In this document: positions 24,018 to 33,979 of the stretch, piece by piece | Layout of the letters: every line of letters begins with the position of its first letter | Numbering within the stretch: position 1 is the stretch's first letter | Assembly (NCBI RefSeq): GCF_029961155.1 | Contig: NZ_JASBRH010000036.1 | Span: forward strand, 1 to 33,979 | Reading direction: 5' to 3' | DNA length: 33,979 bases | From: Pontibacterium granulatum | GTDB lineage: Bacteria > Pseudomonadota > Gammaproteobacteria > Pseudomonadales > Balneatricaceae | Notes under the pieces: model-generated | The model's database searches: none | What the model saw: the letters and a program-made list of their open reading frames with translations, nothing else | What the model was told of the DNA's origin: nothing | Translations under genes and position numbers: made by a program

Positions 24018-24917
24018 ATGCCTACCAATACCGCCCAACAAGGACTGTTGTACGCCCTGATCGCCTATGGCCTCTGGGGCTTTTTCCCGCTGTTTTTTAA
24101 GCAGGTAACCGACCTGCCCGCACTGGAAGTGCTCGCCCATCGCGTAATCTGGGCCTGCGTATTCACCGGACTGGTTCTGACACTGATGCGCAGCTGGAAA
24201 ACAACGGTCACACATCTTAAAAATGCGCGAATATGGGCGGCCCTGGGCTTCTCAGCCCTGCTGATCGCCGTAAACTGGGGCGTGTTTATCTACGCCGTGG
24301 GCGAAGGCCAGGTACTGGCCTCCAGTCTGGGGTACTTCCTCACTCCGCTAGTCAACGTATTGCTGGGCACGCTGGTACTGGGTGAAAAGCAGGACAAATT
24401 CCGTAAATTCGCGTTAGTGCTGGCAACAGCAGGCGTACTCTGGCAGATCATTGCCTTGGGTGAACTGCCCTGGATATCTCTGATTCTGGCCAGCTCTTTC
24501 GGTGTATACGGCCTGGTGCGCAAGCAAGCGCCTGTGGACACTCTGTCAGGGTTGCTGATAGAAACCCTCGTACTGTGCCCGATTGCGTTTGCCTATTGGT
24601 ACTGGCTGCTGGATACCGGACAAGACCACTTTTTGGAAAGTGGCTTCGATGCCGGTCGCCTGATCGCTATGGGAGTCCTGACCTCGGTGCCGCTGCTGGC
24701 ATTTGCTGCCGCAGCCCAGCGCCTGAGCCTGACCGTCGTCGGCTTCCTGACCTACATGGCGCCAACCTGCCACTTCCTGCTGGCAGTGTTCCTGTATAAC
24801 GAGCCGTTTGGCACCCACCAGTTGATCAGTTTCTCACTGATCTGGGCAGCATTGTTCGTATTCAGCGGCGGCGCACTGCTCAATAAGGGAAATAAAGCAC
24901 AGAAAAAAGCCGTCTGA
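24018..24917 (+). CDS. rarD: RarD, EamA/DMT family transporter
   Basis: A 299-residue inner-membrane protein with ten predicted helices. It matches RarD closely: GLLYALIAYGLWGFFPLFFKQ at the start (span 8-28), AHRVIWA (about 41-47), NWGVFIYAVGEGQVLASSLGYF, YGLVRKQAPVDTLSGLLIET and AAQRLSLTVVGFLTYMAPT. RarD was named for chloramphenicol resistance; its true substrate is unsettled. It stands alone on the plus strand, 133 bases after the SLC13 gene. A palindromic terminator overlaps its last codons. Confidence 0.92.
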   Translation: MPTNTAQQGLLYALIAYGLWGFFPLFFKQVTDLPALEVLAHRVIWACVFTGLVLTLMRSWKTTVTHLKNARIWAALGFSALLIAVNWGVFIYAVGEGQVLASSLGYFLTPLVNVLLGTLVLGEKQDKFRKFALVLATAGVLWQIIALGELPWISLILASSFGVYGLVRKQAPVDTLSGLLIETLVLCPIAFAYWYWLLDTGQDHFLESGFDAGRLIAMGVLTSVPLLAFAAAAQRLSLTVVGFLTYMAPTCHFLLAVFLYNEPFGTHQLISFSLIWAALFVFSGGALLNKGNKAQKKAV

Positions 24918-24940
24918 TGTTTCCATCAGCCGGCCTTTGA
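24902..24940. terminator. Terminator between rarD and the degenerate GGDEF gene
   Basis: GCCG-t-CTGATG pairs with CATCAG-c-CGGC around TTTC. Six A precede the stem, giving a U-run on the minus strand. It overlaps the rarD stop codon and is best suited to end the minus-strand gene. Confidence 0.75.
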
Positions 24941-24970
24941 ATCTGAAATCGTGTGTGAAAGGTTTCGACC

Positions 24971-25867
24971 TTAGGTGTCGTCACCTTCCGCCCGGTTGCC
25001 ACCGCTCTGAGCCGCAATAGCCAGGTTATCTTCCGCGCGATCCAGCATCTTGGCTGCAGTATCGTCTACACCATTCAGCGTTGCCGCACCGATGCTGACG
25101 GTGAAAGAGATTGCTCCCCCTTCGACCGGAATGCTCATCTCACCGGCCAGGTTGATAATACGCTGTGCCGCCAGCAGTGCCTGTTCACGGTTGGTTTCCG
25201 GCAGGAACAACGCCAGCTGGTCATCCGCAATACGCGCCAGGAAATCCGCGGTACGTTTGGTTGCATCCAGAGTCTGCACCAACTGCTGCAAGATCTGGTC
25301 ACCCGCATCCCAACCGTACTTGTTGTTGATGGCAGTCAGACCATCTACGTCAATCGCCAGAATCGAACAGATCCAGTCATAACGCTGCGCCTGAGCGACC
25401 GCTTGCTCAACAACCGGCATCAACGTGCGGCGGTTGTAGGCCCCTGTCAGCATATCGCGCTGGGACTGACCACCGGAGCGGCGGGAGAGGCGCTTCTGCT
25501 CACTCACATCACGCAGGACCATCAGCCAGCCAGTGCCCGACCGGGCAACGATCAGACGGAACCAAAGCGCTTCGCTCAGCCCCGCATCTTTTAGCAGCGG
25601 AGCACTGTCCGGGCGGATCAGCTGTTCCATCTGCTGAGGACCGTCGGTAGCGGCCTTATCCAGCACTGTTGTCAGCGATGCAACGACAGATTCCGGAATC
25701 ACTTCATTTGCGTTGTGGCCCAGCAGAATCATTGGGTTCATCCAATCATTGGTACCAATCGAGTAGCTGATCACCTCAGCTTTCTCGTTAAGGAAAAGCA
25801 CCGATTCTTCCAGGGTAGAGATCAACGCATCCAGCTGGGTTACTGCGAGGCTGCTGTCAACAGACAT
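24971..25867 (-). CDS. Degenerate GGDEF protein with PAS-like N-terminus and intact c-di-GMP I-site
   Basis: A 298-residue cytoplasmic protein. Residues 10-125 look PAS-like (VLFLNEKAEVISYS, then GWLMVLRDVSEQKRL, a typical PAS/PAC exit). Residues 135-285 are a GGDEF fold, with RDMLTGAYNRRTL and AIDVDGLTAINNKYGWDAGD. The signature loop reads ADDQL (214-218) in place of GGDEF, and the usual HFK..ND..GH is altered to GLT..NN..GW. Catalysis is therefore very unlikely. The RxxD inhibitory site (RTAD, 205-208) is kept at the exact five-residue spacing. This pattern fits a c-di-GMP receptor of the PelD or PopA kind. It is a single-gene unit. Confidence 0.82.
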   Translation of the reverse strand: MSVDSSLAVTQLDALISTLEESVLFLNEKAEVISYSIGTNDWMNPMILLGHNANEVIPESVVASLTTVLDKAATDGPQQMEQLIRPDSAPLLKDAGLSEALWFRLIVARSGTGWLMVLRDVSEQKRLSRRSGGQSQRDMLTGAYNRRTLMPVVEQAVAQAQRYDWICSILAIDVDGLTAINNKYGWDAGDQILQQLVQTLDATKRTADFLARIADDQLALFLPETNREQALLAAQRIINLAGEMSIPVEGGAISFTVSIGAATLNGVDDTAAKMLDRAEDNLAIAAQSGGNRAEGDDT

Positions 25868-25982
25868 CCGAATACTCCGTCATCTAAACGAACAAAACAT
25901 TGGTAGGAAGTTATAGCACAATTTGTAGTGTTTTGAGTTGCAGCATTCTGTATCTGGCAAAACTCAGGATATACTCCGCTGC

Positions 25983-26546
25983 ATGAACATTCTAAAGATC
26001 TTCACACTGGTGGGCCTGCTGTTTGCAAACAGCGTCTGGGCCAACTCAGCGGAGCAATTTGATCCGGCGCTGCGCGATGCACTGAAGCGAAGCTTTGCCA
26101 CCGCGGATAGCTTTGAAGACCGCTACGTGGCGGAGGTCTGGTTGGTGGATATGGGCGGACGTATCCGCAACTACGTGAAGGATGATCTGGAACGGGTTGA
26201 GATCCTGCGGTACGCCCATGCCGAAGCCCAACGCCACGAGTTACCCATCGATCTGGTACTGGGGCTGATCCACACCGAAAGCCTGTTCAACCGTTTTGCG
26301 ATCTCCGGGGCGGGCGCACAAGGCCTGATGCAGGTGATGCCGTTCTGGAAAAACGAGATCGGTCGTCCCAACGACAACCTCACCAACATCAAAACCAATC
26401 TGCGCTACGGCTGTACGATCCTGAAACACTACCTGAAAGTAGCCAAGGGTGACTGGACCGAAGCACTGGCCCGCTACAACGGCTCTTACGGTAAAACCTG
26501 GTATCCGGAACGGGTCTATAAAAACCAAACACGGTACAGGGAGTAG
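25983..26546 (+). CDS. Secreted lytic transglycosylase (SLT domain)
   Basis: A 187-residue envelope enzyme that cleaves peptidoglycan glycan strands to 1,6-anhydro products. A signal peptide (MNILKIFTLVGLLFANSVWA, about 1-20) leads to an SLT domain with the catalytic Glu99 in IHTESLFN, GLMQVMP at 114-120, and ALARYNG at 161-167, the ordered hallmarks of the family. ATG 25983 gives a proper signal peptide; 15 extra upstream codons would spoil it. It is a small, MltC/EmtA-like single-domain form with no LysM or lipobox Cys. It is divergent from the degenerate GGDEF gene and points towards acyP. Confidence 0.9.
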   Translation: MNILKIFTLVGLLFANSVWANSAEQFDPALRDALKRSFATADSFEDRYVAEVWLVDMGGRIRNYVKDDLERVEILRYAHAEAQRHELPIDLVLGLIHTESLFNRFAISGAGAQGLMQVMPFWKNEIGRPNDNLTNIKTNLRYGCTILKHYLKVAKGDWTEALARYNGSYGKTWYPERVYKNQTRYRE

Positions 26547-26581
26547 CTGTACCGCATAAACAGTGAGAGCGATCTTCAGCT

Positions 26582-26857
26582 TCAGATGATCTGAAAATCC
26601 ACCAACTCGTCGGATACTTCAACTTCTTCGGATTTCACCTCCGCTACAGTGGCCAGTTCCGGCCCCTGGCTCAACCACGCTTCCACGTGACGCACAGCTT
26701 GCTCGTCGCCCTGCAACATCACCTCAACACTGCCGTCGCTCAGGTTGCGCACCCAACCGACCAACCCGGCGCGCTCAGCTTCTTCTAACGTAGACTGACG
26801 GTACCAAACACCCTGCACCCGTCCGGTGACCCATGCATGTATACAGATTTTTGCCAT
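26582..26857 (-). CDS. acyP: Acylphosphatase
   Basis: A 91-residue cytoplasmic enzyme that hydrolyses acyl phosphates such as carbamoyl or acetyl phosphate. GRVQGVWYR ends in Arg20, the phosphate-binding residue, and GWVRNLSDGSVE contains Asn38, which orients the water. Length and both signatures are normal. It starts 8 bases after the yihY stop and should be co-transcribed with it; the link between the two functions is unclear. Confidence 0.94.
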   Translation of the reverse strand: MAKICIHAWVTGRVQGVWYRQSTLEEAERAGLVGWVRNLSDGSVEVMLQGDEQAVRHVEAWLSQGPELATVAEVKSEEVEVSDELVDFQII

Positions 26858-26865
26858 GTTCTTAG

Positions 26866-28149
26866 TTACCTCACCTCGTCGGCGCTGCTGTCCCCTGCGC
26901 TGCGCTCGCTATATTGCGCCACGCCACTATCCTGTTCGGCATCTGAAAATAACGTTTCCAGCGAAATATTCAATGCATCTTTACGCTGGTCACAGACACG
27001 CCCCAAACGTTGGTTGAGCTCGCGCTCCCATGCCGAGATCGATTCAGCCACCGGCGCATCAGGCAACGGCCAGGGTAACAAGCGGTTCAGCTCATCCAGC
27101 GACATCCGGCCCGCATTGCGACTCAACAGGTAGTCTCCCCGATCGCTGCGACTGATGATGCGGCCATTCAGCAGAATTTGCACATATTGATCCCAACGCC
27201 CCTGATCCAGCCCCGGCACCTCTTTCAGCAACACCCGGTCAGGCACGGCCTCACCTCGGCCCTGAGCCTGCCAAAGCCGGTGAATCACCGCCACCATGAT
27301 ATGCAGTTCGGAGACGCCATGGGCATCATCCAGACGGCTGTATACAGTCAGCCCACGGGTTAGCTCACAACCCAGCAGGATGATAATCCAGGAGATAAAG
27401 ATCCAGAGCAGGAACAGCGGCACGGCGGCAAACGCACCGTAGATCAGCTCGTAGGAGGGGAACTGGGTCACAAACAGGGCAAAACCACGTTTGGCGGTCT
27501 CAAACAGAATTGCCACCACCAACCCGCCATAAAGGGCGTTTTTGATCGGCACACGGCAATTCGGTACCGCCGCGTAGAGTAAGGTAAATGCCGCAGCAGA
27601 GAGAATCATCGGCAGGATCGACAGCAATCGTGTCCGCCCTACCAGCTCAGTGGCTTCCGAGATCACCGAAATGGAAGCGATATACGAGGTGACGCCCAAG
27701 CCCAGACCGATCAACACAGGCCCAAGACTCAGTACAGCCCAGTAAAGCAGGAAACTGGAGAGACCTTTGCGAGGTTCCGACACCCGCCACACCCGGTTAA
27801 AGGCCGCCTCGATGTTTTTCATCATCATGATGGCCGTCACGGCCAGCACCGCAACACCCACCGCGGTCAGTTGGCGCGCTTGGTTAGCGAAATTGCTCAG
27901 GTAATCCTGCACCACGGCACCGGTGGTCGGTACAAAGTTACTGAATACCCACCCTTGCAGCTCTTGCCCCACCCCCTGAAAGGACGGCACCGCCGCCAAC
28001 ACGGCATAAGAAACGGTCATCAACGGGACCACAGCAAACAGCGTGGTATAGGTGAGCGCAGAGGCATTCAGCACGCCCTGATTCGCGATGAACTGGCGGA
28101 ACAGATAGGCCAAAAAGCGGATTGCCGGTTTATCTAACAACTGACGCAT
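26866..28149 (-). CDS. yihY: YihY/BrkB family inner-membrane protein (UPF0761)
   Basis: A 427-residue protein. The first 285 residues hold six predicted helices and family markers: ASALTYTTLFAVVPLMTV (about 29-46), FNRVWRV, and the late PLFLLWIFISWIIILLG (about 245-261). A cytoplasmic C-terminal extension of about 140 residues follows, longer than in E. coli YihY but usual in Pseudomonas-like relatives. Its role is uncertain; the old ribonuclease BN label was wrong for this family. It is first in a two-gene minus-strand unit with acyP and divergent from arsC. Confidence 0.9.
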   Translation of the reverse strand: MRQLLDKPAIRFLAYLFRQFIANQGVLNASALTYTTLFAVVPLMTVSYAVLAAVPSFQGVGQELQGWVFSNFVPTTGAVVQDYLSNFANQARQLTAVGVAVLAVTAIMMMKNIEAAFNRVWRVSEPRKGLSSFLLYWAVLSLGPVLIGLGLGVTSYIASISVISEATELVGRTRLLSILPMILSAAAFTLLYAAVPNCRVPIKNALYGGLVVAILFETAKRGFALFVTQFPSYELIYGAFAAVPLFLLWIFISWIIILLGCELTRGLTVYSRLDDAHGVSELHIMVAVIHRLWQAQGRGEAVPDRVLLKEVPGLDQGRWDQYVQILLNGRIISRSDRGDYLLSRNAGRMSLDELNRLLPWPLPDAPVAESISAWERELNQRLGRVCDQRKDALNISLETLFSDAEQDSGVAQYSERSAGDSSADEVR

Positions 28150-28235
28150 GACGTTTCCTTTGTCGCGGGAGATCAGACGTATACAATACAGGGCTTAAAC
28201 CCAACATCGCATTAATTATAAATCGGTATTGCATA

Positions 28236-28586
28236 ATGAGTGACGTGACTATTTACCACAACCCACGCTGTTCCAAATCCCGCCAGACGCTGGCGCTGCT
28301 GGAAGAACAGGGTATCGAACCTCAGATCGTTAAGTACCTGGAAGACACCCCAAATGCCGATGAGCTGAAAGCGGTACTCGCTAAGCTGGGCATCTCTGCA
28401 CGCGACCTGCTGCGTAAGAAAGAAGCGGAATACAAAGAAGCGGGCCTGGACAACGAAGGTCTGAGCGACGATGAAGTCATCGCTAAGATGATCGAATTCC
28501 CAAAACTGATCGAGCGTCCAATCGTCGTTAAAGGCGACGCAGCACGTATCGGCCGTCCACCGGAGTCCGTTCTGGAGATCCTGTAA
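28236..28586 (+). CDS. arsC: Arsenate reductase, glutaredoxin-dependent type
   Basis: A 116-residue thioredoxin-fold enzyme. Cys12 (NPRCSKSRQ) and Arg60, Arg94 and Arg107 stand at exactly the positions of the catalytic Cys and arsenate-binding arginines of the R773 plasmid ArsC, so true arsenate reduction is plausible, unlike YffB/Spx-type relatives that lose these. There is no arsR or arsB next to it. It opens a tight plus-strand operon with wrbA, a DUF2069 gene, a sufS-sufE fusion and a MazG-like gene. Ribosome site weak. In this chromosomal context it may serve a general oxyanion or thiol role. Confidence 0.9.
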   Translation: MSDVTIYHNPRCSKSRQTLALLEEQGIEPQIVKYLEDTPNADELKAVLAKLGISARDLLRKKEAEYKEAGLDNEGLSDDEVIAKMIEFPKLIERPIVVKGDAARIGRPPESVLEIL

Positions 28587-29186
<600 letters not shown>

Positions 29187-29191
29187 TTTCC

Positions 29192-29572
29192 ATGGCTGAA
29201 GACTACCGCCTGAAAGCGCGCCTGAGCCGTTACATCACCGTTGCATCGTACTTCGCACTGCTTGCCCTGTTTGTACTGTGGCACTTCGTGCTGGTACCGG
29301 TACCAGACGCAAACCCACTGACCATCGTGTTGGTGAAAAGCGCGCTACTACTGGCTTTCCTGCCAACCATCATCAGCGGCAACCCTCGCAACCATGCCTG
29401 GCTCTGCTTTGTGCTGATGCCGTATTTCATGGTAGCCGTGATTGACGCCAGCATCCCGGGCACCTTCGCTGTAGGCACCGCATCCTGCATCCTGATCGGC
29501 ATCCTGTTTACCAGTGCCATGATGTATGCCCGTTGGCAGAGCCGTTACAACAAACAGCTAAACAACCAGTAA
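29192..29572 (+). CDS. DUF2069 family membrane protein
   Basis: A 126-residue inner-membrane protein with four predicted helices. FALLALFVLWHF, NPLTIVLVKSALLLAFLP and a short basic tail (RWQSRYNKQ) match the DUF2069 family, which is commonly found just behind wrbA. No function is established. The start is 5 bases after the wrbA stop, and GGAG near the wrbA end serves it. The next gene starts one base after its stop. Confidence 0.85.
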   Translation: MAEDYRLKARLSRYITVASYFALLALFVLWHFVLVPVPDANPLTIVLVKSALLLAFLPTIISGNPRNHAWLCFVLMPYFMVAVIDASIPGTFAVGTASCILIGILFTSAMMYARWQSRYNKQLNNQ

Positions 29573-29573
29573 G

Positions 29574-31247
<1,674 letters not shown>

Positions 31248-31258
31248 CAGGAGCCTCA

Positions 31259-31729
31259 ATGAGCAACTTTACCGATGTATCCTTCCTGAACACCGTTTTT
31301 GGTAACGAAAAAGGTGACTACAGCAATCCAAAATGGGAAAAGGCAGCAAAACAGCTGCACCTGGTTCAGGAAGAGATGGCTGAGTTGGTTGAAGGTATCG
31401 ACAACAAAGATATCACCGAAGTACGCGACGCAATCGCTGACGTGCTGGTTACCACCTACGGCATGGCCCACATTCTGGGCATCGACGCCGATGCGGACAT
31501 GGCAGCGGTTCAGGAAAGTAACCTGTCCAAGCTGTGCAAAACCGAAGAAGAGATCAACGCAACACTGGCCTACTACGGTGAAGAGATCGGCATCGAAGTC
31601 TACGCCGGTGGCGAGTTGCCAGAAGCGTTCATCAAGTCCGCCAAGGATCAGGAAGGCAAAGACGGCAAGTTCTACCCGGCTCACAAGTTCCTGAAGAACA
31701 CCAACTGGCACGAGCCTAAGCTGGGCTAA
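31259..31729 (+). CDS. MazG-like NTP pyrophosphohydrolase (all-alpha)
   Basis: A 156-residue protein of the all-alpha NTP-PPase superfamily. EEMAE (38-42) and EVRDAIAD (54-61) supply the acidic ExxE/ExxD magnesium ligands. Relatives hydrolyse dNTPs or aberrant nucleotides to monophosphates, cleaning the pool under stress. The C-terminal third (YAGGELPEAFIKSAKDQE onwards) is an extension seen in a phage-like subgroup; I do not know its role. AGGAG precedes the start. It is the last gene of the arsC operon, and a strong terminator follows within 40 bases. Confidence 0.8.
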   Translation: MSNFTDVSFLNTVFGNEKGDYSNPKWEKAAKQLHLVQEEMAELVEGIDNKDITEVRDAIADVLVTTYGMAHILGIDADADMAAVQESNLSKLCKTEEEINATLAYYGEEIGIEVYAGGELPEAFIKSAKDQEGKDGKFYPAHKFLKNTNWHEPKLG

Positions 31730-31759
31730 GTAAGCCGTGTAAGCGGCACCAGGTACTAT

Positions 31760-31790
31760 AAAAAAGGGTCTATCAAAAAGACCCTTTTTT
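31760..31790 (+). terminator. Strong Rho-independent terminator of the arsC operon
   Basis: GGGTCT pairs with AGACCC around a 7-base A-rich loop. Six A precede and seven T follow, so the stem extends by A-T pairs and works in either direction. Confidence 0.93.
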
Positions 31791-32047
31791 TGTTTCTGGC
31801 GACCACATCACGATCTAAATCAAACGTTTAAATTATCCGCCGTTGACTGCAACAAATGATCCACGTTAAGTTTGTGTGACATTAACGAAATTTCATGCAA
31901 GTTCAGCATTTGTTAAGAAAACTTCAACAATCGCTCCGTATGATTTTCGCTCGGCATTTTGGATGCCGCCAATAGAGTTAAAGGCTGCTGACAAAGATCA
32001 GCAAAAAAGAGATGCCCGAGCATACGGGCAGAAAATAAATAAACTGG
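31791..32047 (+). promoter_or_regulatory. Gap before dsbB: promoter-like site and small hairpins
   Basis: Non-coding. TTGACT (31844-31849) is a good -35, with only a poor -10 17 bases on. CGTTAA/TTAACG (31864-31887) is a short palindrome. Further on, TGCTGA/TCAGCA and GCCCG/CGGGC can form small hairpins in the presumed leader. A plus frame stays open from 31876, but it runs through dsbB in the wrong frame and is not a gene. Confidence 0.35.
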
Positions 32048-32596
32048 ATGTCCTCCATGAGTGGTTATGTCGGTACTACGAAGTACAACTATCGACGCCT
32101 GAATGGCTTGGGGTTTATTGTCTGCGCGGGGGCAATAGCCTTCACAACAGCGTATCTACAGGAGCAGTTGGCTCAAGAGCCCTGTATTCTCTGCTCCCTC
32201 ACCCGTTTAATCACCCTGTCCATCGCTTCGATTTTCCTTCTCGCATTTCTGCACAACCCCGGTTCCATTGGCCAGCGCATCTACGGCTTCCTTGCTTTCC
32301 TGCTTACCCTGACCGGTATCTCCGCCACCCTGAAGCACGTCTGGATTCAGGCACAGTTGATCAACGGCTCTTCGGTAGCAAATTGTGAAGTTAACGTCAG
32401 TCAGGTCTTTGATACAATGCCAACAGTTGAAACACTGTCCGCTATCTTTCAAGGAGCCAGCGAATGCCACGTAAGCCAATGGACCTTTTTGGGGCTAAGC
32501 ATTCCAGAACAGGCGTTGATGCTGTTCTCAATCCTGCTGATCATTACATGGAAGCTGATCAGAAGGCGTCGCCAATCACGCGATCTGTTCCGCTGA
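32048..32596 (+). CDS. dsbB: Disulfide bond formation protein B
   Basis: A 182-residue inner-membrane protein with four predicted helices. It passes electrons from periplasmic DsbA to quinone. CILC (Cys46, Cys49) is the quinone-side pair, placed after the first helix. Cys113 and Cys140 lie in the second periplasmic loop as the DsbA-side pair, followed by FLGLSIPEQAL, close to the family's end. ATG 32057 is a second possible start; neither has a clear ribosome site. The 3' end overlaps the downstream gene. No dsbA is in view. Confidence 0.88.
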   Translation: MSSMSGYVGTTKYNYRRLNGLGFIVCAGAIAFTTAYLQEQLAQEPCILCSLTRLITLSIASIFLLAFLHNPGSIGQRIYGFLAFLLTLTGISATLKHVWIQAQLINGSSVANCEVNVSQVFDTMPTVETLSAIFQGASECHVSQWTFLGLSIPEQALMLFSILLIITWKLIRRRRQSRDLFR

Positions 32597-33657
32597 TTGC
32601 GGCGTTACTGCTTGGCAGTGCCGCTCCCCAGGTCGCAGCAGAAACCTGCAGCGACCGCCTGGATCAGCGTAAGGACCCATGGACGGCCAACTTCTACCTC
32701 GATAACGACCTGTTCACCAACACGGACCGTAACTACACCAACGGCATTCGTGTTTCGTTGGTGTCACCTGATATAGATAACTTTTTAACCGACGACTGCC
32801 TCCCGAAATGGGTCTTGGGGGTTAACCAATACCTGCCATTTCTCGATGCGGAAACCAACGGCAACGAAAAAATACGCCGCAACGTGGTTATTACCTTCGC
32901 CCAGCAGATCTATACGCCCAACGACCTTAACCGCACCACCGTTGATCCTAACGACCGCCCATACGCGGGCTGGTTGTACGGTGGTCTGGCATACCAGAGC
33001 CGAAACGAAGCGGTGTTGCGTACCACCCAGCTGAATCTGGGCATCGTTGGCCCGGCGGCACTGGGGCAGGAAGCCCAGGACTTTATCCACGACCTGCGTG
33101 GCTTCGAGAAATTCCAGGGTTGGGATAACCAGCTGGAAAACGAACTGGGCTTACAGCTGGTGCATGAAATGAAGTACCGCTTTGCCCCCGAACCGCTTAC
33201 CGGCGTGCTCGCCTACGACACCATCTTCCACCTGGGCGGCAGCCTGGGCAACGTCGCCACCTACGCCAATGCCGGTGCTGAATTCCGTCTCGGCTGGCGG
33301 CTGCCGGACGACTTTGGTTCCTCCGCACTGCGTCCAGGTGGTGACAACAGCTCCCCGGGGCCGGCGGATGATCGCTACAGGACACATAGCAGGGACAACA
33401 GTCTGGGGGCACACGTGTTTGTCGCGACCAATGGGCGTTACGTCGTTCGGGATATTTTCCTGGATGGAAACACCTTCCGCGATAGCCACTCTGTTGATAA
33501 AGAGCATTGGGTGGGTGAAGTAACCTTCGGCTGGGCGGTACTGTATCGCGGCGCCAAACTCTCTTTTTCGCGTGTACACCGCAGCCGAGAGTTTAAGGGC
33601 CAGCCAGAAGGTCATAACTATGGCGCAATCTCGCTGAGTTACAGCTTCGAGTTTTGA
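32548..33657 (+). CDS. LpxR-like lipid A 3'-O-deacylase (outer membrane)
   Basis: About 369 residues. A signal peptide (hydrophobic VPLIAALLLGSAAPQVAA, cleaved near AAE) is followed by a beta-barrel sequence that matches LpxR/DUF2219: NFYLDNDLFTNTDRNYTNGIR, RPYAGWLYGGLAY and ALGQEAQDFIHDLRG, with a His in the position expected for the catalytic one. The protein ends SYSFEF, with the terminal Phe typical of outer-membrane barrels. LpxR removes the 3'-acyloxyacyl chain of lipid A. ATG 32548 lies inside dsbB, giving a 49-base overlap in another frame; an earlier in-frame start would spoil the signal peptide. No good ribosome site, so translation may be coupled to dsbB. Confidence 0.88.
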   Translation: MEADQKASPITRSVPLIAALLLGSAAPQVAAETCSDRLDQRKDPWTANFYLDNDLFTNTDRNYTNGIRVSLVSPDIDNFLTDDCLPKWVLGVNQYLPFLDAETNGNEKIRRNVVITFAQQIYTPNDLNRTTVDPNDRPYAGWLYGGLAYQSRNEAVLRTTQLNLGIVGPAALGQEAQDFIHDLRGFEKFQGWDNQLENELGLQLVHEMKYRFAPEPLTGVLAYDTIFHLGGSLGNVATYANAGAEFRLGWRLPDDFGSSALRPGGDNSSPGPADDRYRTHSRDNSLGAHVFVATNGRYVVRDIFLDGNTFRDSHSVDKEHWVGEVTFGWAVLYRGAKLSFSRVHRSREFKGQPEGHNYGAISLSYSFEF

Positions 33658-33676
33658 TTTAGCCTGAAGGCTTAGA

Positions 33677-33740
33677 TGTAGGGCAGCCTTTAGGCTGCCG
33701 GCAGCTTAATCACCTTCGATGGCGACGAAGCTGCCCTACA
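33677..33740. repeat. REP-like palindrome 1
   Basis: TGTAGGGCAGC (33677-33687) pairs with GCTGCCCTACA (33730-33740); the middle includes GGCTGCCGGCAGC, itself palindromic. It starts 20 bases after the lpxR-like stop and could also end that transcript. Confidence 0.75.
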
Positions 33741-33757
33741 TTGAACGTGACACACCT

Positions 33758-33847
33758 CTGTAGCAGCGGGCGGTTATGTCTTTGGAGTGCCGACCGTGCC
33801 TCATTCAATCCTTCGAATCATGTCGCCCTCGGAGCGGGCTGCTACAG
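33758..33847. repeat. REP-like palindrome 2
   Basis: CTGTAGCAGC (33758-33767) pairs with GCTGCTACAG (33838-33847), with GCGGGC near the left arm and GAGCGGGC at the right. The ends share TGTAG/CTACA with the first unit although the rest differs. Confidence 0.7.
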
Positions 33848-33886
33848 CCAGGCTCTATCTCGCTTCAATGCTTCGGAATACCCGCC

Positions 33887-33952
33887 TGTAGGTTGGCCAC
33901 CGCAACGCGGTGCCCAACACGTCAGGCATCGCTTCGCGATGGCTGACCTACG
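33887..33952. repeat. REP-like element 3 with two hairpins
   Basis: An outer TAGGT/ACCTA pair (33889-33950) encloses two adjacent hairpins: TTGG-c-CACCGC with GCGGTG-c-CCAA, and GTCAG-g-CATCGC with GCGATG-g-CTGAC. The layout resembles a BIME. A fourth copy, TTTGTAGCAGG, begins at the right edge of the window. Confidence 0.75.
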
Positions 33953-33979
33953 AACCGTAAGAAGCACCTTTGTAGCAGG

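Noticed and set aside
31876-32388. Plus-strand frame of 170 codons overlapping dsbB
   Set aside because: Shadow of dsbB in another frame; the cysteine pattern and helices support dsbB alone.

Overview
The window looks like chromosomal DNA of a marine or halotolerant gammaproteobacterium, most likely near the Oceanospirillales or Pseudomonas relatives. This is inferred from protein flavour and gene order only: the arsC-wrbA-DUF2069 string, a PA3496-like small acidic protein beside a PatZ-type acyltransferase, paired 101-residue phasins, and an aspartokinase of the ectoine-associated type. I could not search a database, so the genus is open.

Left end (1 to about 3.1 kb): an accessory segment. 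It has clusters of strong stem-loops, a small membrane-protein gene, a perfect 15-bp inverted repeat, a probable rolling-circle replication initiator and an unrecognised two-TM membrane protein. It resembles part of a filamentous-phage or rolling-circle plasmid element that continues beyond the left edge; no coat, Zot or integrase gene is visible. Chromosomal genes resume with a HlyU-type ArsR regulator.

3.3-11 kb: hlyU-like, azlCD (minus), patZ (minus), a candidate structured small RNA with its own operator and terminator, a small acidic protein, arfB, a Na/phosphate symporter gene broken at a 12-base homopolymer, and yaeQ. 11-15.6 kb: ndpA/yejK; two phasin genes, each with a near-identical promoter and paired palindromes; a MarR gene divergent from a DMT exporter and a nitroreductase, with two matching 22-bp operators between them. 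15.6-19.3 kb: an Ask_Ect-like aspartokinase with no ectABC, an active-looking diguanylate cyclase, a hemerythrin with a plausible FNR/Anr site, and a small unknown protein behind a long structured leader. 19.4-25.9 kb: hisC, rnz, an AraC regulator divergent from an SLC13 permease, rarD, and a degenerate GGDEF protein that keeps its c-di-GMP inhibitory site. 26-31.8 kb: a lytic transglycosylase, yihY-acyP, then a tight five-gene operon arsC-wrbA-DUF2069-(sufS-sufE fusion)-MazG-like ending in a strong terminator. 31.8-34 kb: dsbB overlapping an lpxR-like lipid A deacylase gene, then three consecutive TGTAG...CTACA palindromes of REP/BIME type.

Common themes are envelope and redox housekeeping, carbon storage, c-di-GMP signalling and sulfur/oxyanion redox. 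The points most worth following up are the rolling-circle element, the poly-G frameshift, the two candidate RNAs and the degenerate GGDEF protein.
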